Shown here one piece after another: positions 22,128 to 33,438 of a stretch of DNA of 64,000 bases (position 1 is its first letter; the number at the start of each line of letters is the position of its first letter). The stretch covers positions 172,808,807-172,872,806 of the forward strand of contig CM061141.1 in NCBI GenBank assembly GCA_030789695.1, in the 5' to 3' direction. The stretch comes from Scilla litardierei. Lineage: Eukaryota; Streptophyta; Magnoliopsida; Asparagales; Asparagaceae. Both the position numbers and the translations under genes were made by a program. The notes under the pieces are model-generated. The model did not search any database, was not told the origin of the DNA, and saw nothing but the letters and a program-made list of their open reading frames with translations.

Positions 22128-22195
22128 GTAAATTCTTTTACTCTCCGTTTTTTTCTTTTCCTAGTTTAGATAGTGATGTAACATGAATCGTGCAG
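22128..22195 (+). other. Candidate intron 2 inside Tekay integrase (68 bp)
   Basis: Starts GTAAATTC and ends ATCGTGCAG, with a pyrimidine-rich middle. Both sides are in phase 0. It splits the integrase core between the RRYME segment and DVVRLHGVPVSIVSDRD, which are contiguous in other Tekay integrases. It contains in-frame stops and is short for a plant intron. Confidence 0.6.
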
Positions 22196-23098
22196 GATGT
22201 TGTACGACTTCACGGAGTCCCTGTGAGTATCGTGTCGGACAGAGACACGAGGTTCACATCTCAGTTCTGGCAGAGTTTGCAGAAGAGTATGGGTATGCGT
22301 CTGAGTTTCAACACGGCGTACCATCCGCAGACGGATGGCCAGTCCGAGAGGACGATTCAGATCTTGGAGGACATGCTGAGGGCGTGCATGTTGGATTTCA
22401 AGGGTTCGTGGGAGGACCATCTACATCTGGTAGAGTTTTCTTACAACAACAGCTTCCAGGCGAGTATTGGCATGGCGCCTTTCGCCGCTCTTTATGGGAG
22501 GAAATGTCGATCGCCATTGAGTTGGGATGACGTTGGTGATCGGGAGCTGTTGGGACCTGAGATGATTGTGGAGGCCGTGGATGTTGTCAGGAACATTCAG
22601 GAGAGGTTGAGGATTGCTCAGGACCGTTTTAAGCATTGGGCAGATGCTAAACGCCGTCCTTTGGAGTTTCAGCCGGGCGACCATGTGTTTCTGAGGATTT
22701 CCCCGAATCGTGGTGTGATTCGCTTTGGGAAGCGAGGGAAGTTGAGCCCGAGATACATTGGACCGTTTGACGTTCTGGAGAGAGTTGGCGAGGTAGCCTA
22801 CCGCTTAGCCTTGCCGCCATCTTTGGAAGGAGTTCACAATGTTTTCCATGTGTCGCAGCTTCGTCGATACATTAGCGACCCATCTCACGCTGTGGATTTC
22901 TCGGAGATTACCGTTCGCCCTGATATGACGTATGACCAGCATCCAGTGCAGATTCTGGACAGGCGTCAGAAGTCACTTCGGAACAAGGTTGTCAATCTTG
23001 TGAGGGTGATGTGGCGACACGGCTCGCCTGGAGAGTCTACTTGGGAGAATGAGGATGAGATGCGAGAGCGTTTCCCACTTTTGTTTCCGGACACGTGA
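22196..23098 (+). CDS. Tekay integrase core, C-terminal domain and chromodomain
   Basis: Integrase residues continue with VSDRDTRFTSQFW (second Asp), then YHPQTDGQSERTIQ (catalytic Glu) and MAPFAALYGRKCRSP. The C-terminal GPFDVLERVGEVAYRL leads to VHNVFHVSQLRRY. The chromodomain follows from HPVQILDRRQKSLRNK to PGESTWENEDEMRERFPLLF, ending with the stop at 23096-23098. The chromodomain of chromoviruses is thought to steer integration toward particular chromatin. The open frame begins before 22196 only inside the intron, so this segment needs the upstream exon for a start. Confidence 0.9.
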   Translation, partial: DVVRLHGVPVSIVSDRDTRFTSQFWQSLQKSMGMRLSFNTAYHPQTDGQSERTIQILEDMLRACMLDFKGSWEDHLHLVEFSYNNSFQASIGMAPFAALYGRKCRSPLSWDDVGDRELLGPEMIVEAVDVVRNIQERLRIAQDRFKHWADAKRRPLEFQPGDHVFLRISPNRGVIRFGKRGKLSPRYIGPFDVLERVGEVAYRLALPPSLEGVHNVFHVSQLRRYISDPSHAVDFSEITVRPDMTYDQHPVQILDRRQKSLRNKVVNLVRVMWRHGSPGESTWENEDEMRERFPLLFPDT

Positions 23099-23130
23099 GT
23101 GTTGGGAAATTCCGAGGACGGAATTTTTCT

Positions 23131-23144
23131 TAAGTTGGGGAGGA
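23131..23144 (+). other. Polypurine tract of the Tekay element
   Basis: TAAGTTGGGGAGGA immediately precedes the TG of the 3' LTR, the usual plus-strand priming site. Confidence 0.85.
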
Positions 23145-25592
23145 TGTAACGACTGGTTTTCATGTATCTGGATATATTATATTATATATATATGTTTTGG
23201 TGGATTTTCTGCTCATGTGTGGTTTTCGTCTCCGTAGCTTTCACTTTCGATCGTTTCCTCGTGTTTTCTTAGCTTCTTCCGTTGATCGTCGATTTCGGAG
23301 TAAGTCACTCGTGACGGGCTTCGTATCGGTCATATATTATTGTTAGATCAAGCCTAGGAGTCTTAGGAATCGATCCCGAAGCTTCGCGCTCCATTTCGGA
23401 ACTTTCTGTGCACGTTAGCCGGTACAAGAAGGGGAACCGACCGACTAGATGACGATTTAGTCGGTCGGCAAACCTTCATGGACCGACTAGTGGGCTTTGT
23501 AAATTTCTCAGGAGTTACTGTTTATCGTTAGTCGGTCTAAGAACATTTGTCGACCGACTAGGTTCCAAACTAGTCTGTCAGCAATCATTCTTCAACCGAC
23601 TAACTCTAAGATCATTTTTGATACCAAGTACTATTCATTCTTAGTCGGTCTAAGAACGTTCATCGACCGACTAGATTCGAAACTAGTCGGTCAGTAGTTG
23701 TTCTTTGACCGACTAAATCTAAATCCTATTTTTGTACAGGAGTTACTGTTTGGACTTAGTCGGTCTGCGTTGGTCAACCGACCGACTAGTTCCCAAACTA
23801 GTCGGTCAGTGGTTGCTCTTTGACCGGCTAATCAGTGTCGAAACCCTAATTTCTGGGCAGCCGCCAGCACTTCCTATTTAAACCCCCCAAACGTTTTTCT
23901 TTTCTTCTTTCTTTTCTCCTGAGCCTCCTTCTTCCCCAAATCATCATCCATCTAACCCTAGCCTTCCTCCTTCATCTAGAGCCTCTCCCCCCTCCATTTT
24001 GGCCAATCACCATGCCCTAGGCCATCTCCAACCCCCAAAAATCCTCAAAACCCCATTTCTCCAGATTTTCCCCATCCATTCCAGATCTGAACCCTAGGTT
24101 CCCCGGAGCGTTTCTTCCGTTGCCGTGCTTGCTCGGCATCATTCTTCCTCTCCTATACGGTAATAACTCGATCTCTTAATATCCTCATAACACATTTGTG
24201 TTTTTGTGAAACCCTAATAAAACTAGGTTGGATGTTGTTCTAATGTTGTTTTGCCATGGCAGCGATCTCATCGCCGTAGTTAGCTTTTGTGTGACAGCCT
24301 CGTTGATCGTCATCCTCGGAGCTAGGCAAGTGAAACTTGCCACTTAGGGTTTTGGGCCATGTCTTAGGCCATTTGCTTGTTGTAGGCGTAAAAGAGACTA
24401 GGCGACGAAATGATACTCGCCTAGGCGCAATTTTAGGAACAAGCTTGACAACGAAGCTAGATCCGTCATTTATCATGTTGCATAACTCCCATGTCATGTT
24501 TAATTTTAATTAACGGTACGCGAATTAATTGGCATCCATGCTATCCATGTTGAATGTCGCATTCGTAGCACACGCTACAATACTTGTGTTTCCTGGCTCG
24601 TGTTCCAGAAGCGGGCTACCAGCTACGTGAGTTGGTTGATAGCCAATGCCCGACCTACTTGTTTCCAGCTAGGCACCTGCGTTGCAGGCATAACCCTACG
24701 CCATACGTGTTAAATACACTTCCTGGCTCGTGATCCAGAAGCGAGCATTCCGTGTGCATGGTAATGCCCTAGCTCGATACACGTGGAGGGGTAGAGATAA
24801 ACGGTCACTTGAGCTTAGGAGTTGGCCCGATCAGCCACTCTAGCCAACAGGCGGAATCTCTGTGCACAACTTGTTATTTGACGTGTTTACTTGACGTGTT
24901 CACTTGACGTGAACTACTTGACTTGTACTTGTCCGTGTTTTACTTGTAAAACTTGTTATCCATGCCTTACTTGCCACTTGCTACTTGTGCTTCCCATTAC
25001 TTATCACTTCCATACTATACTTGCCATGTCATGCATCATACTATAACTGTTAGGTTGTTAGTTTGCCTTACTTTCAGTTTTCTTGCCCAAGTCTTTTAGA
25101 CTTGCTGACATGTGCCCCTTTACTCTTTTGGGTGACACATGTTAGATCATGAGCCTGAGTTCATTGTTGAGGACGAGGTGTTTGCTGACGCCGAGCCCGA
25201 GCCTGTGTTTGGCGAGGAGTACGTGGACACTGGGGACCAGTCCTAGTGTCTTCGTTGAGCTTTCCACTTTTGTTTTAGACTGTTTTGTTGTCGGTGCGTA
25301 GCACCTATACTTTATTACGTTGTCCCTTTTGTTGGCCTTGTTCTGGGCCTTTAGACTCTTTCTTTTAGCCTGGTGGCTTTTCTGGATGTTGAACTTAACT
25401 TTAATGTTGGACAATTTCTGAGATTTGAGATTTTATTTCTGTCTCTCCTTGTGTTATTATTGTTGTTCCGTTTGTGGTTACAGGGACCAGCTTATGTCAG
25501 ATTGACTTTTATCGGGTTTGGGGCTTCACAGCTCCACTCTCGTGCGGACCTTTTCACGTCTCGCCTCCATTTTAGGGAAGCGGGGCGTGACA
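23145..25592 (+). repeat. 3' LTR of the Tekay element (2448 bp)
   Basis: This is colinear with the 5' LTR, with about 2.3% difference and a few single-base indels. It keeps the palindromic array (about 23437-23830), the TATA box and the acidic ORF (25139-25246). The AAAAT target copy follows. Confidence 0.95.
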
Positions 25593-25597
25593 AAAAT

Positions 25598-26230
25598 GTC
25601 CCTTTTATTGCTATGAGTAGCTAGATCTCATTGTGTGTGGTTGCATGGTGATGTTGCTTGCTTGGGCTATGGAATTTCAATTCTAGCATATTCTAAAATT
25701 TATGTGGTAGGATTTTTTGGGATATACTTTGAATTAGGGACCCTAGTAGGTATCCCTAGAGTGGAGTTTGCCTAGTGGTACCTTTCATATATGCTTGGTT
25801 GTTTATTATCTCGATTTTCCATACCATACTTTCATTGCACACCATGGGTTCAATAAAATACCACATCCACCGATTGCTCATTCCTTAGTCGGAAAGACAA
25901 TTGACTTATCCTCGGATTGAGCCCATATGCTTAATAACCACATCCCCACACACCACAAAAGCTTCTTCACCTATTTTCCTCCCCGATACTTCCACCCTAG
26001 GTTGTTGATTTGGTAGATGGTTTCACACACATTTTCACATACATTTCCACCATTAGCTTAGTTGGTTGTAGCTTCGCCTGTACCTCTCTTTTATTAATTG
26101 AACTTGCGATTGCAAAATGACTTGTCCCTGTGATTCGACCCGGTCTCACCGAATATAAATTTATTACTTGACGTCCTCCTACACTTGGGAGTAGCGCTCA
26201 AGCATCACATACTTGAGACGCGTTCAAGCA
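25598..26230 (+). repeat. 3' LTR of the gag-only element, second part
   Basis: This resumes where 15874 stopped, aligning with 5' LTR bases from about 12003 to 12638, and ends TTCAAGCA. TTACA, the outer target duplication, follows at 26231-26235. Confidence 0.9.
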
Positions 26231-26235
26231 TTACA

Positions 26236-28327
26236 TTACTAACTTTACATATACGTGATCTTTATAGCTTCGAGTTAGAATCAAATACATCATCAATGAG
26301 CAAGACCAAGGTTTGAGAACTCGGTTTCGGTTTGGTTTCACCGTTGGAAAATTTTTAGGTTTCACACAGTTTCGCCCGTTTGTTAGTTTTGTTTTGAGTT
26401 TCAGTTTCGGATTTATATGAATTTATATGTATATATTATGCATATATTTCTATAGCAATGCATTTATAATAAATGTTTTTTAGAATTTTAATAGATTTTA
26501 TAATTTAATTTTTAAATTTTCAATAAAATTTTAGAGTTTTTATAATATTTAAAATTTTAATAAATATTTTTATTTGTATAGTTCAAATCGGTTCATGTAT
26601 TTAAATACAAACTCATATTTTATTGAAAGAAATAACAATTCGGTCGTTTGGTTTCAGTCGAAACTGATTAAAACCAAGTGAAACCGGTCGAAACTGAAGA
26701 CACTTAATTTCGATCAAAACAAGCCAAAACAAAGTGGTTTTGACCGAAACCGAATGAAATCGATTTTTAGCAACTATTTCGTCTCGTCCATCTTCGAAAC
26801 CTAAATGAAATAACCGAACCCAATGGTTTCAAATGAAACCTCATTCCTTAAGCAAGAGGATAAAGATTCAAGTCTTAATGACAAGGGTTGGCAACCTCGA
26901 TGAAATAAACATGCATTTATATGACCCAGGCCAGCTCTAAAAAATTCATTTAGCTGCATGGGATTAGCAACCACGATCATTTTAATTAAGTAAATGATCG
27001 TGTTTTTTATCAAGGCAGAGCATGAGAGATAGAAAATCAGAGTGAGCAACTATGGTCATATAAATGACCATTCAATTGATCGGGGTTCACAACCTCGTTC
27101 GTCACATGAACTCTTGCACGATGCAGAATCAAGCACGAAAGCCTATATGGTACAAACTTGATTGATTTTTATTATTGAGTTTCAAATTGATCAGTTATTA
27201 AAAAAATTAGCCTAAATTGAAAGTTTGTCCAACATATATTTGTTATTATATAATGTCATATGATATTGTTAAAAATCAAATCATATATCGCATATCATTC
27301 TTTACTCCATATATAACCTCTATGCACCCGATTATATCCATTAGGGTCTTACCACAAATGAATGTCTAGGTCACATGTAGTCCTTTAGATATCTCCTTGA
27401 ATCGATTAATCTGTATGATCCAAACATTACATTCTTTAAGTATTAACCGAGCACCTTTTCCCCAATATCAGATTTTTTTCCTTAGTATTTATTGTATCTT
27501 ATTCTTTTTCCATCCACAACATTCATTTTAGAAATACAAAATTAGAATTTTATATTTTTAGAAAAATGAAATTAGGTTTTTTTTTGGGTTTTTTTTTACT
27601 TTTTATCTTATCCTTTTAGCATCGGCAACAGTTACATTCAGCAGTTCATTTGAAACTAACCGACCACATTTGTATATGTTTCTTTTCTTAGCTACCAATT
27701 GCTATATCCAGTATGTTTCTTCCACCCTCCTAGATCTTCCACATATCCATTTAGTTACTCAAAACATGAAGCACTAATCTTTCTTCTGATTATACTTTCT
27801 CCCAATACCATCCTTTTTATCTTATTTTATTTTTTTACAGTGCATGAACTAGATTCTTACCATACTCACACCTATAACCCCATAACCTATGACACCACAT
27901 CAATGACTGGATATTGGTCATTCCTAGCCTATCCTTGCTCATTCTTACACCATGTTTGGTGGAAAGCACTGTATCACTTCTGTATAAATCCTAGCCACTG
28001 CCATTTTTACACTTGTATGAAGACAATGCAATGCATTGCAGTCGCACCAGAGAGCAATCTGAAGACTCCACTCAAAAAGATCTAATAGCATTAATATGGT
28101 CATCAACTGCCTAACGCACCTCTCTTATATCGGGGCTACAGACCGGTCATGAAGTGTATGTCATTACACAACCAAAATGGGGATCCCCAATGGTATCAGA
28201 TATATAATTCAAATGAAACTGCATTGTTGAGACTTGATCTGAGAGATTTGTATTTTGCAATTGAATGGAATCAATAAATCAATCACTTTTTTCAAATATA
28301 GAAGTGCATATGATGTAAAAAAGCGTG
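26236..28327. other. AT-rich non-coding region with short palindromes, no gene recognised
   Basis: About 26310-26780 is rich in GGTTTCGGTTTGG-like phrases on one side and ACCGAAACCGAA-like phrases on the other, so it could fold back like a degenerate MITE, but I found no clean terminal repeats or target duplication. 26972-27002 is an 11-bp inverted repeat around a 9-base loop, and 27052-27071 an 8-bp one. The 128-codon frame at 27699-28085 has no recognisable domain and is not called. The satellite begins at about 28328. Confidence 0.5.
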
Positions 28328-28785
28328 GAGCTCAGAAAAATCCCCAAAAATGTCCGTTGGAACTGAAAGATCACCATCTTCAACTTAAAAATAAGAGAAA
28401 AAAATTAATAAATAAAAATCATATTATTTAATATAAAAATTATTATCTTTAAAAATAAGAGAAGACAAAATTAGGCCAAAATATCATATCATTTAATAAA
28501 ATGATACATATCTTCCAAAAAGTGGAAGATAGCCCGGAGCTCAGAAAAATCTACAAAAATGTCCATAGGAACCGGGAGATTGCCATCTTCAATTGGAATA
28601 TAAGAGACGACAAAATTAGACCAAAAATCATATAATTTAATAAAAAGATCGCCATCTTCAACTGGAAAAATAAGAGAAGACAAATTTAGGCTATTAAAAT
28701 CATATCAATTAATACAAAAATCCATATCTTTCATAAAATGTGGAAAATAGTTCCAAGCTCAGAAAAAGATATATAAAAATCTTAT

Positions 28786-28939
28786 CAGTTGAAGGTGGCG
28801 ATATCCAGGTTACAACAGACATTTTTATAGATGAAGATAGCGATTTTTCGGTTCCGAATTTTGTCTTCTCTTATATTTCAATTGAAGATGGCGATGTCCC
28901 GGTTCAACGGACATTTTTTGGCCCAATTTTGTCTTCTCT
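28786..28939 (-). repeat. Inverted satellite block, copy 1
   Basis: Within the array the monomer orientation flips here: CAGTTGAAGGTGGCGATATC and AATTTTGTCTTCTCTTATAT are reverse complements of the normal unit. The block holds pieces of two monomers. Its left junction (GATATATAAAAATCTTAT) is shared with the copies at 51379 and 60848, and in diverged form at 37569. Confidence 0.85.
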
Positions 28940-29381
28940 GATATCATTTAACAAACGATCCATATCTTCCAGAAAATATGAAATATTACCGAGAGCTCAG
29001 AAAAATCCGCAAAAATGTTCGTTGGAACTGGGAGATCGCCATCTTCAACCGAAATATAAGAGAAGAGAAAATAAGGCCAAAAATCATATCATTTAATAAA
29101 AAGATTACCATCATCAACTGGAAATTAAGAGAAGACAAAATTAGGCAACAAAAATCATATCAAAAAAATATAAAGATCATTATATTCTAGAAAATCTAGA
29201 AAATTGACCGAGCTCAGAAAAATACGCAAAAATTTCCGTTGGAAACGAGAGATCGCCATCTTCAACTGAAAAAATAGGAGAAGACAAAATTAGGTCATAA
29301 ATATCATATCATTTAATATATAGTTCCATATCTCACAGAAAATGTAGAAATAGCCTAAAGCTCAGAAAAATCCGCATAAAT

Positions 29382-29398
29382 GTTCGTTGGAACCGGGA
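29382..29398 (+). other. CENP-B-box-like site, all nine core bases (1 of 3)
   Basis: GTTCGTTGGAACCGGGA. The human CENP-B box is YTTCGTTGGAARCGGGA, with essential bases NTTCGNNNNANNCGGGN. All essential bases match here; positions 1 and 12 differ from the full consensus. Confidence 0.6.
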
Positions 29399-30415
29399 GA
29401 TCGCCATCTTCATCTGAAAAATAAGGAAAGACTAAATTTGGCCATAAAAATCATATCATTAGATACAAAGATCCATATCTTAAAGAAAATGTAGAAAATA
29501 TCATGGAGCTCAGAAAATTCTGCAAAAATTTCCGTTGGAACTGGGAGATCGTTATATTCAAGGAAAAAATAATAAGAGAAGACAAACTTCGTCTATAAAA
29601 ATCATGTCATTTAATAAAACGATCCATATCTTCAATGAACTTTAGAACGTAGTTTAGTGTTTAAAAAATCTGCAAAAATGCCCGTTGGAACCGGGAGATC
29701 GACATCTTTAATTGAAAAATCATAGAAGACAAAATTAGGTCAGAAAATCATATCATTTAATCTAAATATTCATAGCTTACAGAAAATTTAGAAAATAGCA
29801 TGTAGCTCAGAAAAATCTGCGTAAATGTCCATTGGAACCAAAAGATCGCCATCTTCATCTGAAAAATAAGAGAATACAAAATTAGGCCTAAAATCATATC
29901 ATTTAATAAAAAGATCCATATCTCACATAAAATGCGGAAAATAGCCTCTAGGTCAAAAAAATCTGCAAAAATCGTCGTTGGGACCGTGAGAACACCATCT
30001 GCAACTAAAAAAAATAAGAAAAGACAACGTTAGGACCAAAAATCATATCATTTAATAAAATGATCCTTATCTTCCATAAATGTAGAAAAATAACCATAAG
30101 CTAACAAAATCAGTAAAAATGTCCGCTGGAACTGGTAGATCACAATAATCAACTGAAACAAATAAGAGAAGAAAAACATATGATATAAAAATCATATCAT
30201 TTAATACAAATTTCATATCTTCCAAAAATGTAGAAAATAGCCCCAAACTTCAAAACATATGTAAAAATTTCCGTTGGTACCGGGAGATCGCTATCTACAA
30301 CTGAAAAACAGAGTAGACGAAATAAGGCTATAAAAATCCTATCATTTAATATAAAAATTCATATCTTACAGAAAATGTAGAAAATATTTCGGAGCTCAAA
30401 AAAATTCTCATAAAT

Positions 30416-30432
30416 GTTCGTTGGAACCGGGA
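30416..30432 (+). other. CENP-B-box-like site, all nine core bases (2 of 3)
   Basis: GTTCGTTGGAACCGGGA again, at the same place in a different monomer, followed by TATCG in place of GATCG. Confidence 0.6.
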
Positions 30433-33192
30433 TATCGTCATCTTCTTCTGAAAAATAGAGAAGACAAAATTAGGTCAAAATCATATCATTTCATAAAAAG
30501 ATCCATATTTTTTCAGAAAATGTAGAACAACAGACTCAATCTAAGAAAAATCTGCAAAAATTTCCATTGGAGCCGAGAGATCGCCATCTTCAACTGAAAA
30601 AAATAAGAGAAGAAGAACGTAGACTATATCATACCATTTAAAAATGTAGAAAATAGCATCGAGCTTATAAAACGCCGCAAAAATATCCGTTGGAATCGAG
30701 AGATCGCCATCTTCAACTGAAAAAAGAGAAGACAACATTAGGCTATAAAAATTATATCATTTAATAAAAGATCCATAACTTTTCGAAAATGTAGAAAATA
30801 GGCCAGAGCTCAGAAAAATCCGCAAAAATGTTCGTTGAAACTGGGATATCGCTATATTCATCAGAAAAAAATAAGAAAACAAAAAATTAGGTCAAAAAAT
30901 CATATCATTTAATAAAAAGATCCATAACTTCCCGAAAATGTTGAAAAATAGCACCGAACTCAGAAAAATCGACAAATATGTCCGTTGGAACCGAGAGATC
31001 GCCATCTTCCACTAAATAATAAGAAAAGACAAAATTAGGTAATAAAAATCATATCATTTAATATAAAGATTCAAATATATAGAAAATGTCGAAAATATAT
31101 CAGAGCTCAAAAAAATCCCAAAAAACTGTCCGTTGGAACCGGGAGATCGCCATCTTCAACTGAAAAAATAAAATAAGACAAAATTAGGCCAAAAATCATA
31201 TCATTTAATAAAAGATACATATCTGCCATAAATGTAGAAAATAGAACCGAGCTCAGAAAAATCGGCACAAATGTCCATTAGAACCGGGAGTTTGAAATAT
31301 TCAATAGAAAAAAGAGAAGCCAAATTAAGCCAAAAAATCATAACATTTAATAAAAAGACTCATATCTTCGAGAAAATGTAGAAAAAAGCCGAAAGCTAAT
31401 AAAAATCTACAAAAAGGTCCATTGGAACAGGGAGATCGTCATATTCAAATAAAAATATGAGAAGACAAATTTACTCTTCAAAAATCTTATCATTTAATAA
31501 AGAGATCCATATCTTCAATAAAATGTAGAAAATATCACGGAGCTCAAAAAAATCCGCTATAATGTCTGTTGGAACTGGGAGATCGCCATCTTCAACTAAA
31601 AAATAAGAGAAGAAAAAATTAGGATTTAAAAATCATATCATTTAATATAAAGATTCTTATCTTCCAGAAAGTGTACAAAATAGCATCGAGCTCAAAAAAT
31701 CCGCAAAAATGTCTGTTAGAACTGGGAGATCATCATCTTCAACTGAAAAATAAGAGAAGGCAAAATTAGGCCAAAATATCATATCATTAATAAAATGAAA
31801 CATATTTTCTAAAAAGTGAAAATAGCTTGGAGCTTAGAAAATTCAGCAAAAATGTCCGTTGGAACCGAAAGATCGCCATCTTCAACTGAAAAAATAAGAG
31901 AAAGAAAAATTAGGTCAAAATCGTATCATTTAATAAAAAGATCCATAACTTCCCAAAAATGTAGAAAAATAGCACCGAGCTTAGAAAAATCGACAAAAAT
32001 GTCCGTTGGAACTAGGAGATCGCCATCTTCAACTAAATAAAAAGAGAACAAAATTAGGTTATAAAAATTATATCATGTAATATAAAAATTCATACCAACA
32101 AAAAATCTAGACAATAGCTCGGAGCTCTGTAAAATCCGAAAAATTGTCCGTTGGAACTGGGAGATCGCCATCTTCAACAGAAAAATAAAAGTAGACAAAA
32201 TTAGGCCAAAAATCATATCTGTTAATAAAAAGATACAAATCTGCCATAAAATGTAGAAAATAGCACCGAGCTCGGAAAAATCGCTCAAATGTCCGTTGGA
32301 ATCGGGAGTTCTCAATATTCAACTGAAAAGAGAGAGAAGACAAAATTAGGCCAAAAATCATTTCAATTAATAAAAAGATTCACATCTTCAAGAAAATGTA
32401 GAAAAAATCCCAACGCTAAGGAAAAATCCGCAAACATGTCCGTTGGAACCGAGAGATCGCCAAATTAACATGAAAAACATGAGAGGACAAAATTCGGCTA
32501 CAAAAATCTTGCCATTTAATAAAGAGATCCATATCTTTAATAAAATGTAGAAAATAGCCTGGAGCTCAGAAAAATCCACAAAAAATGTCTGTTGGAACTG
32601 GGAGATCGCCATCTTCAACTGAAAACTAAGAGAAGAGAAAATTAGGATATAAAAATCAAATCATTTTATATAAAGATTCTTATCTTTCAGAAAGTGTACA
32701 AAATAGCCCCCGAGCTCAAAAAAATCCGCAAAAATGTCCGTTGGAAACGAGAGATCGCCATCTTCAACCGAAACATAAGAGAAGACAAAATTAGGCCAAA
32801 ATATCATATCATTTAATAAAATGATACATATCTTCCCAAAAGTGGAAAATAGCCGAGAGCTCAGCAAAAACCGCAAAAATATCTGTTGGAACCGCGAGAT
32901 CGCCATCTTCAACCGAAATATAAGAGAAGACAAAATTAGGCCAGAATATCATATCATTTAATAAAATGATACTTATTTTACAAAAAAGTGGAAAATACCC
33001 GGAGCTCAGAAAAATTCACAACAATTTTTGTCAGAACTGGGAGATCGACATCTTCAACTGGAATATAAGAGAAAACAAAATTAGGCAAAAAATCATTTCA
33101 TTTAATAAAAAGATCGCTATCTTCAACTGGAAAATAAGAGAAGACAAATTTAGACTATAAAAATCATATCAATTAATAAAAAGATGTCCATA

Positions 33193-33438
33193 TTTTCTCC
33201 TTGAAAATATGTATATGTCTGAGGTATTAAGTATGTGCATATGCGTATGTATGTTTAAGCGTATGTTGCAGTTTATGTGTTTATTGAATCCAAATTTTGT
33301 CTGGTACACGATAGCATGAGGCTTCCTTCCACATTTGTAAAACTCAAAAGAATTAATTGGGTTTAAATAGTAATTTTTGATATTATGCCTTGAGAAGAAT
33401 TAAGTGACATCACACGTAGGAGCAAGCCGTAGTGAGCC
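33193..33438. other. 246-bp non-satellite insert in the array
   Basis: Sequence unrelated to the satellite, with GTATGTGCATATGCGTATGT-like alternation near 33230, interrupts a monomer. The satellite resumes at AAAAATTAGGCC near 33437. I found no terminal repeats or target duplication and do not recognise it. Confidence 0.6.

Larger units (their letters stand above)
15875..25592 (+). mobile_element. Tekay-lineage chromovirus (Ty3/gypsy) nested in the 3' LTR of the TR-GAG element
   Basis: The 9718-bp element starts TGTAACGACTGG and ends GGGGCGTGACA. LTRs are 2445 and 2448 bp with roughly 55-60 differences (about 2.3%). The AAAAT target duplication is at 15870-15874 and 25593-25597. It encodes gag, protease, RT, RNase H, integrase and a C-terminal chromodomain in the order usual for Tekay/Del elements. 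The polypurine tract TTGGGGAGGA precedes the 3' LTR. At 1.3e-8 substitutions per site per year the age is near 0.9 million years. Gag has one frameshift, and two short GT-AG introns appear to interrupt the coding region. Confidence 0.95.
11207..26230 (+). mobile_element. Gag-only (TR-GAG / Athila-like) LTR retrotransposon, split by a nested Tekay element
   Basis: The 5' LTR 11207-12638 and the 3' LTR 15100-15874 plus 25598-26230 share TGATTA(A/G)GGTTCAATATTGC at the start and GCGTTCAAGCA at the end. TTACA flanks the whole at 11202-11206 and 26231-26235. The internal region is only 2461 bp. It has an Athila-type PBS and a gag-like reading frame, but no protease, RT, RNase H or integrase. Such terminal-repeat-with-GAG elements must be moved by enzymes of an autonomous partner. 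Removing the nested element leaves a unit of about 5.3 kb. Confidence 0.88.
28328..33192 (+). repeat. Satellite array, block A (about 147-bp monomers)
   Basis: The tandem monomers read roughly: CAGAAAAATCCGCAAAAATG, TCCGTTGGAACCGGGAGATC, GCCATCTTCAACTGAAAAAT, AAGAGAAGACAAAATTAGGC, CAAAAATCATATCATTTAAT, AAAAAGATCCATATCTTCCA, GAAAATGTAGAAAATAGCAC, CGAGCT. Spacings between neighbouring units are mostly 139-151 bp. Monomers differ strongly, by perhaps 15-30%. Higher-order order is visible: the set at about 30930-31330 recurs at about 31940-32340, a period near 1.0 kb (7 monomers). ORFs across the array are chance readings. Confidence 0.95.

Noticed and set aside
26310..26820. MITE with GGTTTCGGTTTGG terminal repeats
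   Set aside because: Opposite strands share phrases, but I could not place matching ends or a target duplication, so only a vague fold-back character remains.
27699..28085. 128-codon ORF
   Set aside because: Rich in Phe, Leu, His and Ser from T-rich DNA. No domain, no promoter, and no related frame elsewhere in the window.
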